Shown: positions 7,524 to 16,256 of the stretch, piece after piece
Position numbering within the stretch: the stretch's first letter is position 1
Layout: each line of letters begins with the position of its first letter
Assembly (NCBI RefSeq): GCF_007992455.1
Contig: NZ_BKAH01000013.1
Location: 1 to 64,000 of the forward strand
Direction: 5' to 3'
Length of the DNA: 64,000 bases
Source: Microbacterium saccharophilum
Lineage (GTDB): Bacteria > Actinomycetota > Actinomycetes > Actinomycetales > Microbacteriaceae
Translations under genes and position numbers: made by a program
The notes under the pieces: model-generated
What the model was told of the DNA's origin: nothing
What the model saw: the letters and a program-made list of their open reading frames with translations, nothing else
The model's database searches: none

Positions 7524-8513
7524 ATGTCCGACACCACGTCGCGTGCCCTCTCGCTGCTGAATCTCCTGCAGACGCACCGGCACTGGCCCGGTTCCGAGCT
7601 CGCCGATCGGCTGGGCGTCACCGAGCGGACGGTGCGGCGCGACGTCGAGCGCCTGCGCGAGCTCGGGTATCGCATCGAATCCTCCCCCGGTGCCGCGGGC
7701 GGCTACCGACTGGAGGCCGGCAGCGCCCTCCCGCCGCTCCTCCTCACCGACGACGAGGCCGTCGCAATGGCGATCGGGCTGCGGGTCGCGGCATCCCAGC
7801 GACTCGTGTCGGGGCCGGAGACGACACTGACGGCGCTCGCGAAGCTCGAGCAGGTCCTACCCGCGCCGCTGCGCCGACGGGTGACCGCGCTGGCCGAGGC
7901 CCTGCAGCCGGCGGGCCTGAACGCCGGCGCGGCGGTCTCCGGCGAGGTGCTCGGCGAGCTGGCGCTCGCGTGCCGCGACCACGAGCGGGTGCGCTTCACC
8001 TACACGTCGGCCGCCGGCGAGGTGACGCGCCGCCGCGTCGAGCCGCACGCCCTCGCTCCCGCCGACCGGCACTGGTACCTCCTGTGCTGGGATCTCGACA
8101 AGGTCCATTGGCGGACCTTCCGGGTGGACCGGCTCGCGGATGTCGAGCACACGAGGGTGCTGTTCGCACCGAAGCCGCTGACCGCCGAGGAGATCGAGGA
8201 GTTCGTGCTCGTCGCGCGGAGCTGGGTGCGGCAGGCCGTCGAGGCGGATGCCGTCATGGAGCTGCCGATCGACGAGATGCGCGCGTACTTCGGCCAATGG
8301 GGGCAGGGCGCCGAGCCGGAGGACGAATCGCACACGCGCTGGCCCGTCGGCGGTTCGGACTTCCGCGAGACGATGTACGGCCTCACCTGGATTCCCGCGG
8401 GCGTCGAATACGCACTCGACCTCGCCGAGCCGGCCCGCGGTGAGTTGCGCGAGGCGCTCGAGCGGATGCTGCGCGCCCTCGACGCGCCTCCCCCGGTGCC
8501 ACGGGAGCGATGA
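7524..8513 (+). CDS. WYL-domain transcriptional regulator (YafY/PafC-like)
   Basis: A 329-residue regulator. Residues 1-60 form a winged HTH (ELADRLGVTERTVRRDVERLRELGYRI) and about 140-220 a WYL domain with HWYLLCWDLDKVHWRTFRVDRL. WYL domains usually sense nucleic-acid or small-molecule ligands. The ATG at 7524 is chosen over that at 7515 because GAGGAAG sits 9 nt before it but abuts the other. It is divergent from the exporter operon and probably regulates both directions through the palindrome at 7485-7499. Confidence 0.9.
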   Translation: MSDTTSRALSLLNLLQTHRHWPGSELADRLGVTERTVRRDVERLRELGYRIESSPGAAGGYRLEAGSALPPLLLTDDEAVAMAIGLRVAASQRLVSGPETTLTALAKLEQVLPAPLRRRVTALAEALQPAGLNAGAAVSGEVLGELALACRDHERVRFTYTSAAGEVTRRRVEPHALAPADRHWYLLCWDLDKVHWRTFRVDRLADVEHTRVLFAPKPLTAEEIEEFVLVARSWVRQAVEADAVMELPIDEMRAYFGQWGQGAEPEDESHTRWPVGGSDFRETMYGLTWIPAGVEYALDLAEPARGELREALERMLRALDAPPPVPRER

Positions 8514-8549
8514 CCGGCCTACCCTGGGTTCAGCGGACGAGGAGGAGTC

Positions 8550-9212
8550 ATGGCGACGGTCGACGAGGTGCGGGCGGAGCTGGCGGCACTCGAGGATCCC
8601 CGGATGCGGGAGGTCAACGAGCGGCACGGCGACGATCACGGCGTGAATCTCACGAAACTGCGGGCGGTCGCGAAGCGGCTCGGCACCGATCCCGACTTCT
8701 CGCGCGACCTGTGGGCGACCGGTGAGACGCCGCTGCGACTCGTCGCGCTGCTCATCACGAAGCCGCGCCACTTCACGCCCGACGAGCTGGATGCCATGCT
8801 GCGCGAGGCGCGCGCACCCAAGGTCGTGGACTGGCTCGTCAACTACATCGTCAAGCCCGGCCCGCATGTCGAGGAACTGCGGCGCCGATGGATCGACGAT
8901 GAGGATGCCACCGTGTCCGGCGCCGGCTGGGCGCTGACGGCGCACACGGTCACGAAGAAGCCCCAGCTGCTCGACCTGCCGGCGGTGCTCGACACCATCG
9001 AGGCGGAGATGAAGGACGCGCCCGACCGCCGGCAATGGGAGATGAACACGACGCTCGCGATGATCGGCATCCATCACCCGGGCCTCCGGCCGCGGGCGCT
9101 CGACATCGGCGAGCGCCTCGAGGTGCTCAAGGACTACCCGACCCCGCCGAACTGCACGTCACCCTTCGCGCCGGCGTGGATCGGCGAGATGGTCGGCCGG
9201 CAGGGGCGTTAG
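8550..9212 (+). CDS. AlkD-like DNA alkylation repair protein
   Basis: A 220-residue all-helical protein resembling the HEAT-repeat DNA alkylation repair family. It has the family-type entry segment HGVNLTKLRAVAKRLG near residue 30, later helices with VDWLVNYIVKPGPHVEELRRRW, and a C-terminal block ending in CTSPFAPAWIGEMV. The family includes AlkD-type glycosylases for alkylated bases, but divergent members such as this may have other roles. A GGAGGAG ribosome site precedes the ATG. It follows the WYL gene by 36 nt and may share its transcript. Confidence 0.75.
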   Translation: MATVDEVRAELAALEDPRMREVNERHGDDHGVNLTKLRAVAKRLGTDPDFSRDLWATGETPLRLVALLITKPRHFTPDELDAMLREARAPKVVDWLVNYIVKPGPHVEELRRRWIDDEDATVSGAGWALTAHTVTKKPQLLDLPAVLDTIEAEMKDAPDRRQWEMNTTLAMIGIHHPGLRPRALDIGERLEVLKDYPTPPNCTSPFAPAWIGEMVGRQGR

Positions 9213-9256
9213 CGGGGTCGCGGACCTCGCCCGCCGGCTCGGGGCGCGTACGCCTG

Positions 9257-9340
9257 TCGATCAAACCGCAGGACCGGGCGTGACTGCTGTGGCGGGTGTG
9301 GGCCACCGGCCCCACGGGTAACGGCCGATCCTGCGCATTG
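9257..9340. repeat. Dispersed palindromic repeat family B, copy 1
   Basis: An outer imperfect inverted repeat (GATCAAACCGCAGGAccgg against CCGATCCTGCGCATTG) encloses a G/C-rich inner hairpin. A close relative is at 62363-62446. Both lie in intergenic DNA just before the end of a minus-strand gene. Confidence 0.75.
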
Positions 9341-9390
9341 CGCCGCGCAGCCCGGCAATGAGCCCGCGCGGCGGTGACCGACGCGCCCGG

Positions 9391-10722
9391 TCACTCCTCC
9401 GGCGGGGAGTCCTTCGCGTCGAGAACCGGCGGGGCGGCGGCGATGTGCGAGATCGAACGCCAGACCAGCACGAGCGTGATGGCCGATCCGGCGAACGCGA
9501 ACCACCACGGCGCCGTGAGGCCCCACGCCTGCGCGATGAGCCCGCCGAGGAACTGCCCGATGACGAGGCCGCCGAACACCCCGACCATGTTGACGGAGGC
9601 GATGCGGCCCTGCAGCGGGAGGGGCACCAGGCGCTGTCGCACGGTCGTCGATATCGTGCCCCACACGAACGCGTAGGCGCCGAACCCGAACATGATGACG
9701 AAGGCGACGACACCGGAGGTCGTGAGCGCGAAGGAGAGGTGCATGAGCACCTCGAGCGAAAGGCACACGCGCATGAGCGTCGCGAACGACACGTGCCGCT
9801 CGAGCCAGCCGAAGCATCCCGTGCCGATCAGTCCGCCGACCGCCGATGCCGTCGTCAGCGCCCCGAACCCGACGGCGCCCATGCCCAGGTGCTCCGTGGC
9901 GTAGAGCACGAGGATGCCCCACGGCGCCGCCCACGTGACGTTGAACACCAGGATGATGACCACGAGCGTCCGGACGGGCGCGTTGCCGCGCAGCCAGCGC
10001 AGACCCTCCCGGATGCGGTGGCCTGTCCCCGCGGGAGCGGCGTCGGCAGCGACATCCGGGGCAGGGATCTGCGTCCGCGCGATCCGGGAGATGAGGATGA
10101 CGGCGAGGCTCACGCACAGGATCTGGACCAGGAACGGCCAGAACGAACCGAGGGCGAAGAGGAAGGCGCCGAGCGGCGGGCCGGCGAGCTGGTTGCCGAC
10201 GAGGAACCCGGCCTGCAGTCGCGCGTTGCCGATCCCGAGGTCGGCGGGGCGCACCATCATCGGCAGCAGCGTGCTGCCCGCGGTGTCGGCGAACACCTCG
10301 GCGGTGCCGTAGAGGAACGACGTGACGAGCACGATCCACACCGTGACCTGGCCCGTCGCGAGGAAGACGACGAGGCCGAGCACGATCACCGCCCGCGACG
10401 CGTTGGCCAGCATGACGAGCCTGCGCCGGTCGTGGTGATCGGCGATGGACCCGGCGAGCAGCCCGAACAGGAGCCACGGCAGGAACTGCATCATCGCGCC
10501 GGCCGCGACCAGCAGCGGCGACGAGGTGAGCGAGGCGATGAGGAGCGGAGCGGCCGACAGGGCGATGCCGTCGCCGATGTTGCTGGTCCAGGAGGACGCG
10601 AGAAGCCAGCGGAAGTCGCCGCCGAGCCGGCGGGGCGCGATGAGCTCGCCGAGCGAGCGCCGCGACATGCGCCTCTGTTCGCCGTCCTCGCCCTCCGCCG
10701 CCCCCGCTCCGCTACTCGGCAT
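9391..10722 (-). CDS. MFS exporter (EntS/MefA-like)
   Basis: A 443-residue 12-helix transporter of the MFS_3/enterobactin-exporter type, with the loop motif GLLAGSIADHHDRRRLVM near residue 90. Substrate unknown; relatives export siderophores or macrolides. The start at 10722 is uncertain. An internal ATG at 10668 (MSRRSLGEL) has an AGAGG sequence just upstream and keeps all helices. A 17-codon leader ORF overlaps the first start, so expression may depend on translational coupling. The gene stands between the HNH gene and a family B repeat. Confidence 0.88.
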   Translation of the reverse strand: MPSSGAGAAEGEDGEQRRMSRRSLGELIAPRRLGGDFRWLLASSWTSNIGDGIALSAAPLLIASLTSSPLLVAAGAMMQFLPWLLFGLLAGSIADHHDRRRLVMLANASRAVIVLGLVVFLATGQVTVWIVLVTSFLYGTAEVFADTAGSTLLPMMVRPADLGIGNARLQAGFLVGNQLAGPPLGAFLFALGSFWPFLVQILCVSLAVILISRIARTQIPAPDVAADAAPAGTGHRIREGLRWLRGNAPVRTLVVIILVFNVTWAAPWGILVLYATEHLGMGAVGFGALTTASAVGGLIGTGCFGWLERHVSFATLMRVCLSLEVLMHLSFALTTSGVVAFVIMFGFGAYAFVWGTISTTVRQRLVPLPLQGRIASVNMVGVFGGLVIGQFLGGLIAQAWGLTAPWWFAFAGSAITLVLVWRSISHIAAAPPVLDAKDSPPEE

Positions 10723-10778
10723 CGGACGGCGTCGTAGCGAAGGCGGGGTGGGGCTCGAGACGCATGGATTCGAGGGTA
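10712..10778 (-). promoter_or_regulatory. Leaderless promoter and 17-codon leader ORF before the MFS gene
   Basis: TACCCT (10778-10773) is followed after 7 nt by an ATG at 10765 that opens MRLEPHPAFATTPSDAE*. Its stop (10714-10712) lies 3' of the MFS ATG at 10722, so the two frames overlap. A -10 element this close to an ATG is the normal layout of a leaderless actinobacterial transcript. Translation of the leader could control entry at the MFS start. Confidence 0.4.
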
Positions 10779-10944
10779 CCCCGCGGCTCTCACCGGCCGG
10801 CGGTGCCGCCGGGTCAGGTTCTCCTGTTCGTGGCGTTGCGCCGGATGAGTCCGAAGAGGATGGTGCCGACGAACAGCGATATGACGGACAGGATAGGGCT
10901 CTGCCGCGGCGCCGCCCGGCCGGTCGTGCGCAGCGGAATGCGGA

Positions 10945-12312
10945 TCAGAAGGGTGCGTCTTCCGCGCCCGGAGGGACGTGCTCGGCGAGGGAGAAGGCGA
11001 CGGCCGGTGTCGGTGCGTCTTCGCGGTAGATGATGCCGAGGGGTGACGTCCACTCGAGGACCCCACCCCCCAGTTGTCGGACCCTCCAGGCGGTGAACTG
11101 CTTCATCGAGTGATGCCGCTGACACAGGCACCCCAGATTTCGCGTCTCGGTCTTTCCGCCCTTCGCGGCGTCGCGCGTGTGGTCGATCTCGCAGCGGATG
11201 GCCGCCAGCCGGCATCCCGGGAAACGGCAGTGCTGGTCACGGGCCTGCAGGTATCGCCTCATCGGCATCGGCACGCGGTAGCTGTCGACGGCGAGCACCG
11301 TTCCCCTCACGGGGTCGGTCACGAGCCGCTCCCACGTGGGGGCGTCACCGGCGAGCCGCCGTGCGGTGCCGGCATCGATCGGGGACCGGCCGACGAGGTC
11401 GCACGGCTCATCCGCCCCGCCGATCGCGACCGCGGGGACCACGACCTGCACCCGAGCGCGGATCGCACCCAGCGGACCCGCGGTGGTGTCGTGCGTGTCG
11501 TCGAGCGCCGGAGTCCCCGCGAGGAGCAGGTCGGCGAAAACGTCGGCGCGCACCTGGTCGGTGGTCCGTGCGTCGGTGCTGATGACCTCGAGTCGGTCGT
11601 CCGCCGACGGCACGGCATCCTGACCATCGGCGGGCCCGTCCGCGCCGGCACGCTCGTCGCGCGTGTCGATGATCGCCCGCGCTTGCCGGGTGAGCCGGTC
11701 GTGGATGCCTTCGGCGATCACGGTGGGGAGGGTCGCGATCAGATCCGACATGCCGTTCTGACCGGGCATCAGCCGCACGCAGCGCTGAGCGGCGGCCGCT
11801 TCGTGCCGCTCGCTGAACGACCGCGGATGCATGCGCTGCGCGAGGATCTCCAGCTCCGCGCGCACGCGGTTCGGCGTGTCCTTCCGGCAACGTTCGATCG
11901 CGACGGCTTCGAACGCCGGTCGCACCTCCGCGGGGAGCACCACCCCGGCATCCACGATGACCATCACATGCGCCCGCGTGATGGCTCCCTGCTCCCACGC
12001 GCCGAGCGCGGCCGGGTAGTCCTCGACGATCGTGCGCGCCTCATCGATCCGGCGCTGCACCGTGCGGTCGGCGACGCGCATCGCGCCGCCCAGTTCCGCC
12101 GCGATGGAGCGGACCGCCATCTCATGGGCCTGCACCCGGGCGGGCGCCCCGGCGGCCTGCTTCTCGGCCAGGCGACCGGCGCGGGCGAGCAGGCGCAGCT
12201 GCGCGATCTGGACCAGGGACAGCCGACGCTCGACGCCTGCGACCTCGTAGACGAGGTCGGCGAGCGCAGCGAGATCTGCGTCCGATCCGAGGGCCTCGGC
12301 TGTGCTGGTCAT
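10945..12312 (-). CDS. DUF222 / HNH endonuclease-domain protein
   Basis: A 455-residue protein of the actinobacterial 13E12-repeat-like family: a helical DUF222 region (about residues 10-320) followed by an HNH nuclease fold with CRFPGCRLAAIRCEIDHTRD ... LCQRHHSMK near residues 370-415, including both zinc-type Cys pairs and the catalytic His. These genes occur in many copies per genome, often linked with mobile DNA, and their biological role is not established. There are no clear operon partners here. Confidence 0.92.
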   Translation of the reverse strand: MTSTAEALGSDADLAALADLVYEVAGVERRLSLVQIAQLRLLARAGRLAEKQAAGAPARVQAHEMAVRSIAAELGGAMRVADRTVQRRIDEARTIVEDYPAALGAWEQGAITRAHVMVIVDAGVVLPAEVRPAFEAVAIERCRKDTPNRVRAELEILAQRMHPRSFSERHEAAAAQRCVRLMPGQNGMSDLIATLPTVIAEGIHDRLTRQARAIIDTRDERAGADGPADGQDAVPSADDRLEVISTDARTTDQVRADVFADLLLAGTPALDDTHDTTAGPLGAIRARVQVVVPAVAIGGADEPCDLVGRSPIDAGTARRLAGDAPTWERLVTDPVRGTVLAVDSYRVPMPMRRYLQARDQHCRFPGCRLAAIRCEIDHTRDAAKGGKTETRNLGCLCQRHHSMKQFTAWRVRQLGGGVLEWTSPLGIIYREDAPTPAVAFSLAEHVPPGAEDAPF

Positions 12313-12387
12313 GCCTCCATTGTGGTGAGGGCCTCCGACATTGCGGCGCCCGGCGCGACTCCCCCACGGGCGCCGAGGAGCGCCCGG

Positions 12388-12987
12388 TCAGAGGCTCGCG
12401 AGGATGTCCTCCATGGTGGCGATCTCCGCGGTCTGCGACACGATGATCCGCTCCGCGACGGCCACCACGTCGCGGTTGCGCCCGTCGTCGACCTCGTCCT
12501 CCGCCATCTCGATGCCGCCCCGGTGGTGATCGATCATCTCCTCGAGGAACAGCCGGGATGCTTCGACCCCGGTCGCGTCCTCGAGGGCGCGCATGTCCGT
12601 GTCCGACATCATGCCTCCGTGGCCCATGTCGCCCATGTCGCCCATGTCGCCGATCGGCAGATCCCACCCGCCGAGCCAGGACTCCATCAGCTCGATCTCG
12701 GCGCTCTGGTCGGCTTTGATCTGATCGGCGAGGCGGACGACACGGGGGTCGATCCCGTCCGCCGCGATGACGAGATCGGCCATCTCCACGGCTTGCTCAT
12801 GGTGCGGGATCATCATCATCGTGAACCGCAGGTCCGCCGTGTTCACGTCCTCGGCGACCGACCCGGATGACGGTCCCATCCCCGGCATGTCGTCCGACCC
12901 GCGGCCCCCGGTGATGTACGTGCACCCGGCGAGGGCGAGGACAGCGGTCAGGGTGATCGCGGCGATCGCCGCAGCTCGGCTCTTCAT
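12388..12987 (-). CDS. DUF305 lipoprotein, copper-associated
   Basis: A 199-residue exported lipoprotein (signal peptide with lipobox LAGC near residue 20) with the DUF305 four-helix ferritin-like region: MMMIPHHEQAVEMA near residue 60 and EEMIDHHRGGIEMA near 155, both His pairs present. In between is a run of GDM tripeptides followed by GHGGMM, rich in potential copper ligands. It overlaps the copper ATPase gene by 4 nt, so the two are cotranscribed. It probably binds copper outside the membrane. Confidence 0.9.
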   Translation of the reverse strand: MKSRAAAIAAITLTAVLALAGCTYITGGRGSDDMPGMGPSSGSVAEDVNTADLRFTMMMIPHHEQAVEMADLVIAADGIDPRVVRLADQIKADQSAEIELMESWLGGWDLPIGDMGDMGDMGHGGMMSDTDMRALEDATGVEASRLFLEEMIDHHRGGIEMAEDEVDDGRNRDVVAVAERIIVSQTAEIATMEDILASL

Positions 12988-15134
12988 CCGGTGCCTCCCC
13001 GGTCATGCCCCGTGACGGTGTCCGGGCTCAGGTCCAGACGGCGCAGCAGCTGCGCGTTGAGCGCGACGACGACGGTGGACAGCGACATCAGAAGCGCACC
13101 GATCGACATCGGCAGGACGAAGCCGATCGGGGCGAGCACACCGGCCGCCAGCGGGACCGAGATCAGGTTGTAGCCGGCCGCCCACCAGAGGTTCTGCTTC
13201 ATCTTCCGGTAGCTCGCACGCGACAGCTCGATCACCGACACGACGGAGCGGGGATCGTCGCTCGCGAGGATCACTCCAGCGGATGCGATGGCGACGTCGG
13301 TGCCCGCGCCGATCGCGATGCCGACGTCGGCCTGAGCGAGCGCGGGGGCATCGTTCACGCCGTCGCCGACCATCGCGACCATGCGACCCTCGCCCTGCAG
13401 CTCTTTCACGGTGGATGCCTTGTGCTCCGGCCGGACACCGGCGAAGTACCGGTCGATCCCCACGTCCCGGGCGACGGCCGCGGCGACGGCTTCGGCATCC
13501 CCGGTGATCATGACCACCTGCACGCCGCGCTCCTGCAGCGCGCGGACGGCGGCGCGGGACTCGGGGCGGATCTCGTCGGCCAGTCGCAGCGCGCCGGCCA
13601 CCGCCCCATCCCGCAGAACGTGCAGGATGATCGCCCCCTCCTCCCGCCATGCGTCGGCGATGGGCAGCTCGACGACGCCCTCCTGCTCGAGCAGGTACGG
13701 TCCCCCGACCTGCACCGTCCGCCCGGCGACTCGCGCCCGGACTCCCACCGCCGGCGACGACGCGAAGTCCGTCGCGGCGGGCACGGCGAGCCGCTTCTCC
13801 GTCGCGGCGTTCACGATCGCGCGGGCGAGGGGATGCTCCGAATCGGCCTCGGCCGCCGCGGCGAGCGCCAGCAGCTCATCGGCTCCGATCGCCTCGCCGG
13901 CGGGCTCGACGGCCGTGACGGCGGGGGCGCCTCGCGTGAGCGTCCCGGTCTTGTCGAACAGGATGGTGTCGACCGTGCGCATGCTCTCCAGCGCGAGCCG
14001 GTCCTTCACCAGCACCCCGCCGCGCGCGGCGCGCTCGGTCGCGATCGACACGACGAGCGGGATCGCCAAGCCGAGCGCGTGCGGGCAGGCGATGACCAGG
14101 ACCGTGATGGTGCGGACCACCGCGTCATCCGGCAACCCCACGATCGTCCACACCGCGGCGGTGATCACGGCGGAACCGAGCGCGAACCAGAACAGCCAGG
14201 CCGCGGCGCGGTCGGCGATGCGCTGCGCCCGTGAGGAGGAGTTCTGCGCGTCGGTGACGAGCTTCTGGATGCCGGCGAGCGCGGTGTCGTCGCCGACCGC
14301 GGTGATCTCGACACGCACTCCGGAATCGGTGGCGACCGTGCCGGCCACGACGGGGTCGCCGTCGCCGCGCCGCACCGGGCGGGATTCACCGGTGATCATC
14401 GATTCGTCCATGCTCGCCGAACCCTGCACGATCCGGCCATCCGCGGGGACCCGCCCGCCCGGACGCACGACGACGAGGTCACCGACCCGCAGGTCCGACG
14501 GCGCGACCGTGACGGTCGCATCCCCCTCCACTCGTTCGGCCTCGTCCGGCAGCAGGGCGGCGAGCGAATCCAGCGCGGACGTGGTCTGGGCGAGCGAGCG
14601 CATCTCGATCCAGTGGCCGAGCAGCATGATGACGATCAGCAGCGCCAGCTCCCACCAGAAGTCGAGCCCGTGGTCGACGAGACCGAGACTCGCGCCCCAC
14701 GACGCGAGGAACGCGACGGTGATCGCCATGCCGATCAGCAGCATCATGCCGGGCGTGCGGGCCTTGAGCTCGGCGACGGCGCCCGTGAGGAACGGCGCGC
14801 CGCCCCAGACGTACATCACCGTTCCCAGCACGGGTGAGATCCATCCGACCCACGCCGCATCCGGCAGCGGATAGCCGAGGACCATGGCGAACATCGTCGA
14901 GAAACCCACGACCGGCACGGCGAGGATCAGCATGATCCAGAACAGGCGCCGGAACGTCGCGACGTGGTCGCCGTGACCGGCGTGGTCGCCGTGCCCCGCG
15001 TGACCCGCGTGACCGGCCGGGTCGTGCTCGGCGTGGTCGGCCGCCGGGGCGTGTCGCATCGCCGCGTGGTCGTGCTCGGCGGTCCCCGCGTGCCCGTGAC
15101 TCGGCATGTGGTCGTGGCGATCGTCCTGGCTCAT
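12984..15134 (-). CDS. copB: Heavy-metal (copper) P1B-type ATPase, CopB class
   Basis: A 716-residue membrane ATPase exporting copper from the cytoplasm. The first 70 residues are His-rich with repeated HAGHGDH-like units and replace the usual CxxC domain. Then come MITGESRPV (actuator), the membrane metal site IACPHALGL (CPH, characteristic of CopB rather than CopA), the phosphorylation site DKTGTLTRG, SEHPLARAI and the hinge GDGVNDAPAL. The ATG at 15134 follows a GAAGGAGG ribosome site; a longer frame to 15389 runs through the operator and a remnant gene and is rejected. A CsoR-like palindrome lies 41 nt upstream. The DUF305 lipoprotein is the second gene of the operon. Confidence 0.95.
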   Translation of the reverse strand: MSQDDRHDHMPSHGHAGTAEHDHAAMRHAPAADHAEHDPAGHAGHAGHGDHAGHGDHVATFRRLFWIMLILAVPVVGFSTMFAMVLGYPLPDAAWVGWISPVLGTVMYVWGGAPFLTGAVAELKARTPGMMLLIGMAITVAFLASWGASLGLVDHGLDFWWELALLIVIMLLGHWIEMRSLAQTTSALDSLAALLPDEAERVEGDATVTVAPSDLRVGDLVVVRPGGRVPADGRIVQGSASMDESMITGESRPVRRGDGDPVVAGTVATDSGVRVEITAVGDDTALAGIQKLVTDAQNSSSRAQRIADRAAAWLFWFALGSAVITAAVWTIVGLPDDAVVRTITVLVIACPHALGLAIPLVVSIATERAARGGVLVKDRLALESMRTVDTILFDKTGTLTRGAPAVTAVEPAGEAIGADELLALAAAAEADSEHPLARAIVNAATEKRLAVPAATDFASSPAVGVRARVAGRTVQVGGPYLLEQEGVVELPIADAWREEGAIILHVLRDGAVAGALRLADEIRPESRAAVRALQERGVQVVMITGDAEAVAAAVARDVGIDRYFAGVRPEHKASTVKELQGEGRMVAMVGDGVNDAPALAQADVGIAIGAGTDVAIASAGVILASDDPRSVVSVIELSRASYRKMKQNLWWAAGYNLISVPLAAGVLAPIGFVLPMSIGALLMSLSTVVVALNAQLLRRLDLSPDTVTGHDRGGTG

Positions 15135-15174
15135 CGAGCCTCCTTCGCGACGTGCAGGCGCTGCCCTTCGCACG

Positions 15175-15191
15175 ATACCCCCCTGGGGTAT
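15175..15191. promoter_or_regulatory. CsoR-like copper operator upstream of copB
   Basis: ATACCCC-CCT-GGGGTAT is a perfect 7+3+7 palindrome, matching the TAnCCCC/GGGGnTA style of sites bound by CsoR/RcnR-family repressors. No csoR gene is in the window, so the regulator would act from elsewhere. Confidence 0.6.
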
Positions 15192-15220
15192 TCGCACAAC
15201 CCCCCTGACCGCACCGGTTC

Positions 15221-15478
15221 CTAGCCGAAGAGGCCCACGTATCCCTCCATCAGCGACTGCTGTGCCGCCCGAGAACCGACCAGTCTTCGAAGACGAGCAG
15301 ATGCGAGCCGGTCGCGGCACACGGGGTCGGCATCCGGCATGACGTGCAGCAGTTCGGTCATCTCGATCGAGAAGTCGATGCGCTGCCACGCGCGTTGCAG
15401 GGCGACCCGGGAGTAGCCGCTGAGCAGGTCTTCGTCACCGTGCGAGTAGTACCGGGCGAACGCCTCGCCGAGCCACGG
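15221..15478 (-). pseudogene. C-terminal remnant of 4-hydroxybenzoate 3-monooxygenase
   Basis: About 86 codons ending in a TAG resemble the C-terminus of the FAD-dependent enzyme PobA: WLGEAFARYYSHGDEDLL, then RVALQRAWQRIDFS, and a tail EGYVGLFG*. The other roughly 300 residues, including the FAD and NADPH sites, are absent, and no start codon is available. It lies beside the copB operator in a region rich in fragments. The family is inferred by recognition of the motifs only. Confidence 0.6.
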
Positions 15479-15526
15479 CCTTCTGCCGCCGCGAACACGA
15501 TGGTGTCGCCGTCCTCAAGGCGCGCC

Positions 15527-15712
15527 TCAGAGAATGCTCTGCTGCTGACCGGGCGTCAACCGGCAGAAAAGCGTGTGGCTCCACTCTCCCGCCGTGCGGT
15601 CCTCGGGAGGGAGCCCGACCCACCGGCCTATCGCCTCGCGTGCCATGCCGGTAGCCTCGGCGGAAACGCCCGTCCGGAACAGTGAGGCGAGGTGCGATGA
15701 GAAGCCCATCAC
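15527..15712 (-). CDS. Small ORF of unknown function (doubtful)
   Basis: A 61-codon frame (MMGFSSHLASLFRTGVSAEA ... LTPGQQQSIL) between the PobA remnant and the lipoprotein gene, which it overlaps antisense at its start. I recognise no family. It may be part of the same decayed DNA as the PobA fragment. Confidence 0.25.
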   Translation of the reverse strand: MMGFSSHLASLFRTGVSAEATGMAREAIGRWVGLPPEDRTAGEWSHTLFCRLTPGQQQSIL

Positions 15713-16212
15713 GGCGGATGCGGGCCCTTGCCGTCGCCGTCTGCATCGCCGCCGTCGGCGTCCTTTCCGGATGCTCGCAGTCCAGTTCGGGCAGTCGGCA
15801 CAGCCTGTACGAGAGCATCGACGAACTCGCCGCGGACAGCTCCTCCATCGTCATCGGTACCGTGATGGCGCAGTCCATGCAGGACGGGACGACCGTCTCC
15901 TCCGTCGAGGTGACGAACGCACCGGCGAACCCGCAGCTCGGCGCGAACCTCGCCGAGGACGTGGACCCCGCCCCGGTGGGCGCGACCGTCGAGGTCCGGC
16001 AGGACGCCCCGCCGTTCCTCGAGGCTCAGGAGCAGTACCTGCTGTTCCTGACTCCGACGGGGTTGTCCGGGTCGCAGGCGACTCAGTTCTTCATCACAGG
16101 ATCCGTCGCGGGCCTCTACGTCCGGGACGGGCAGGAGTTCCGCCGGGTGGTCGACGACAGCGGCGACACCCTCCCCGACACGATCGCCACCGCAGGGGAC
16201 GAAAGCGGATAG
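15697..16212 (+). CDS. Putative exported lipoprotein of unknown function
   Basis: About 171 residues with a lipoprotein signal peptide (RRMRALAVAVCIAAVGVL followed by lipobox SGC near residue 26). The mature part begins SRHSLYESIDELAADSSSIVIGTV and continues with a beta-rich region (YLLFLTPTGL), a pattern seen in small actinobacterial surface proteins without assigned function. The start at 15697 is chosen because GAGGCGAGG lies 4-12 nt before it; an ATG at 15682 is also in frame. No operon partner. Confidence 0.75.
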   Translation: MRSPSRRMRALAVAVCIAAVGVLSGCSQSSSGSRHSLYESIDELAADSSSIVIGTVMAQSMQDGTTVSSVEVTNAPANPQLGANLAEDVDPAPVGATVEVRQDAPPFLEAQEQYLLFLTPTGLSGSQATQFFITGSVAGLYVRDGQEFRRVVDDSGDTLPDTIATAGDESG

Positions 16213-16256
16213 CGGCTCGGTACCTGGGGAACCTTCGCCGCAGGCGCACCCGCCGT

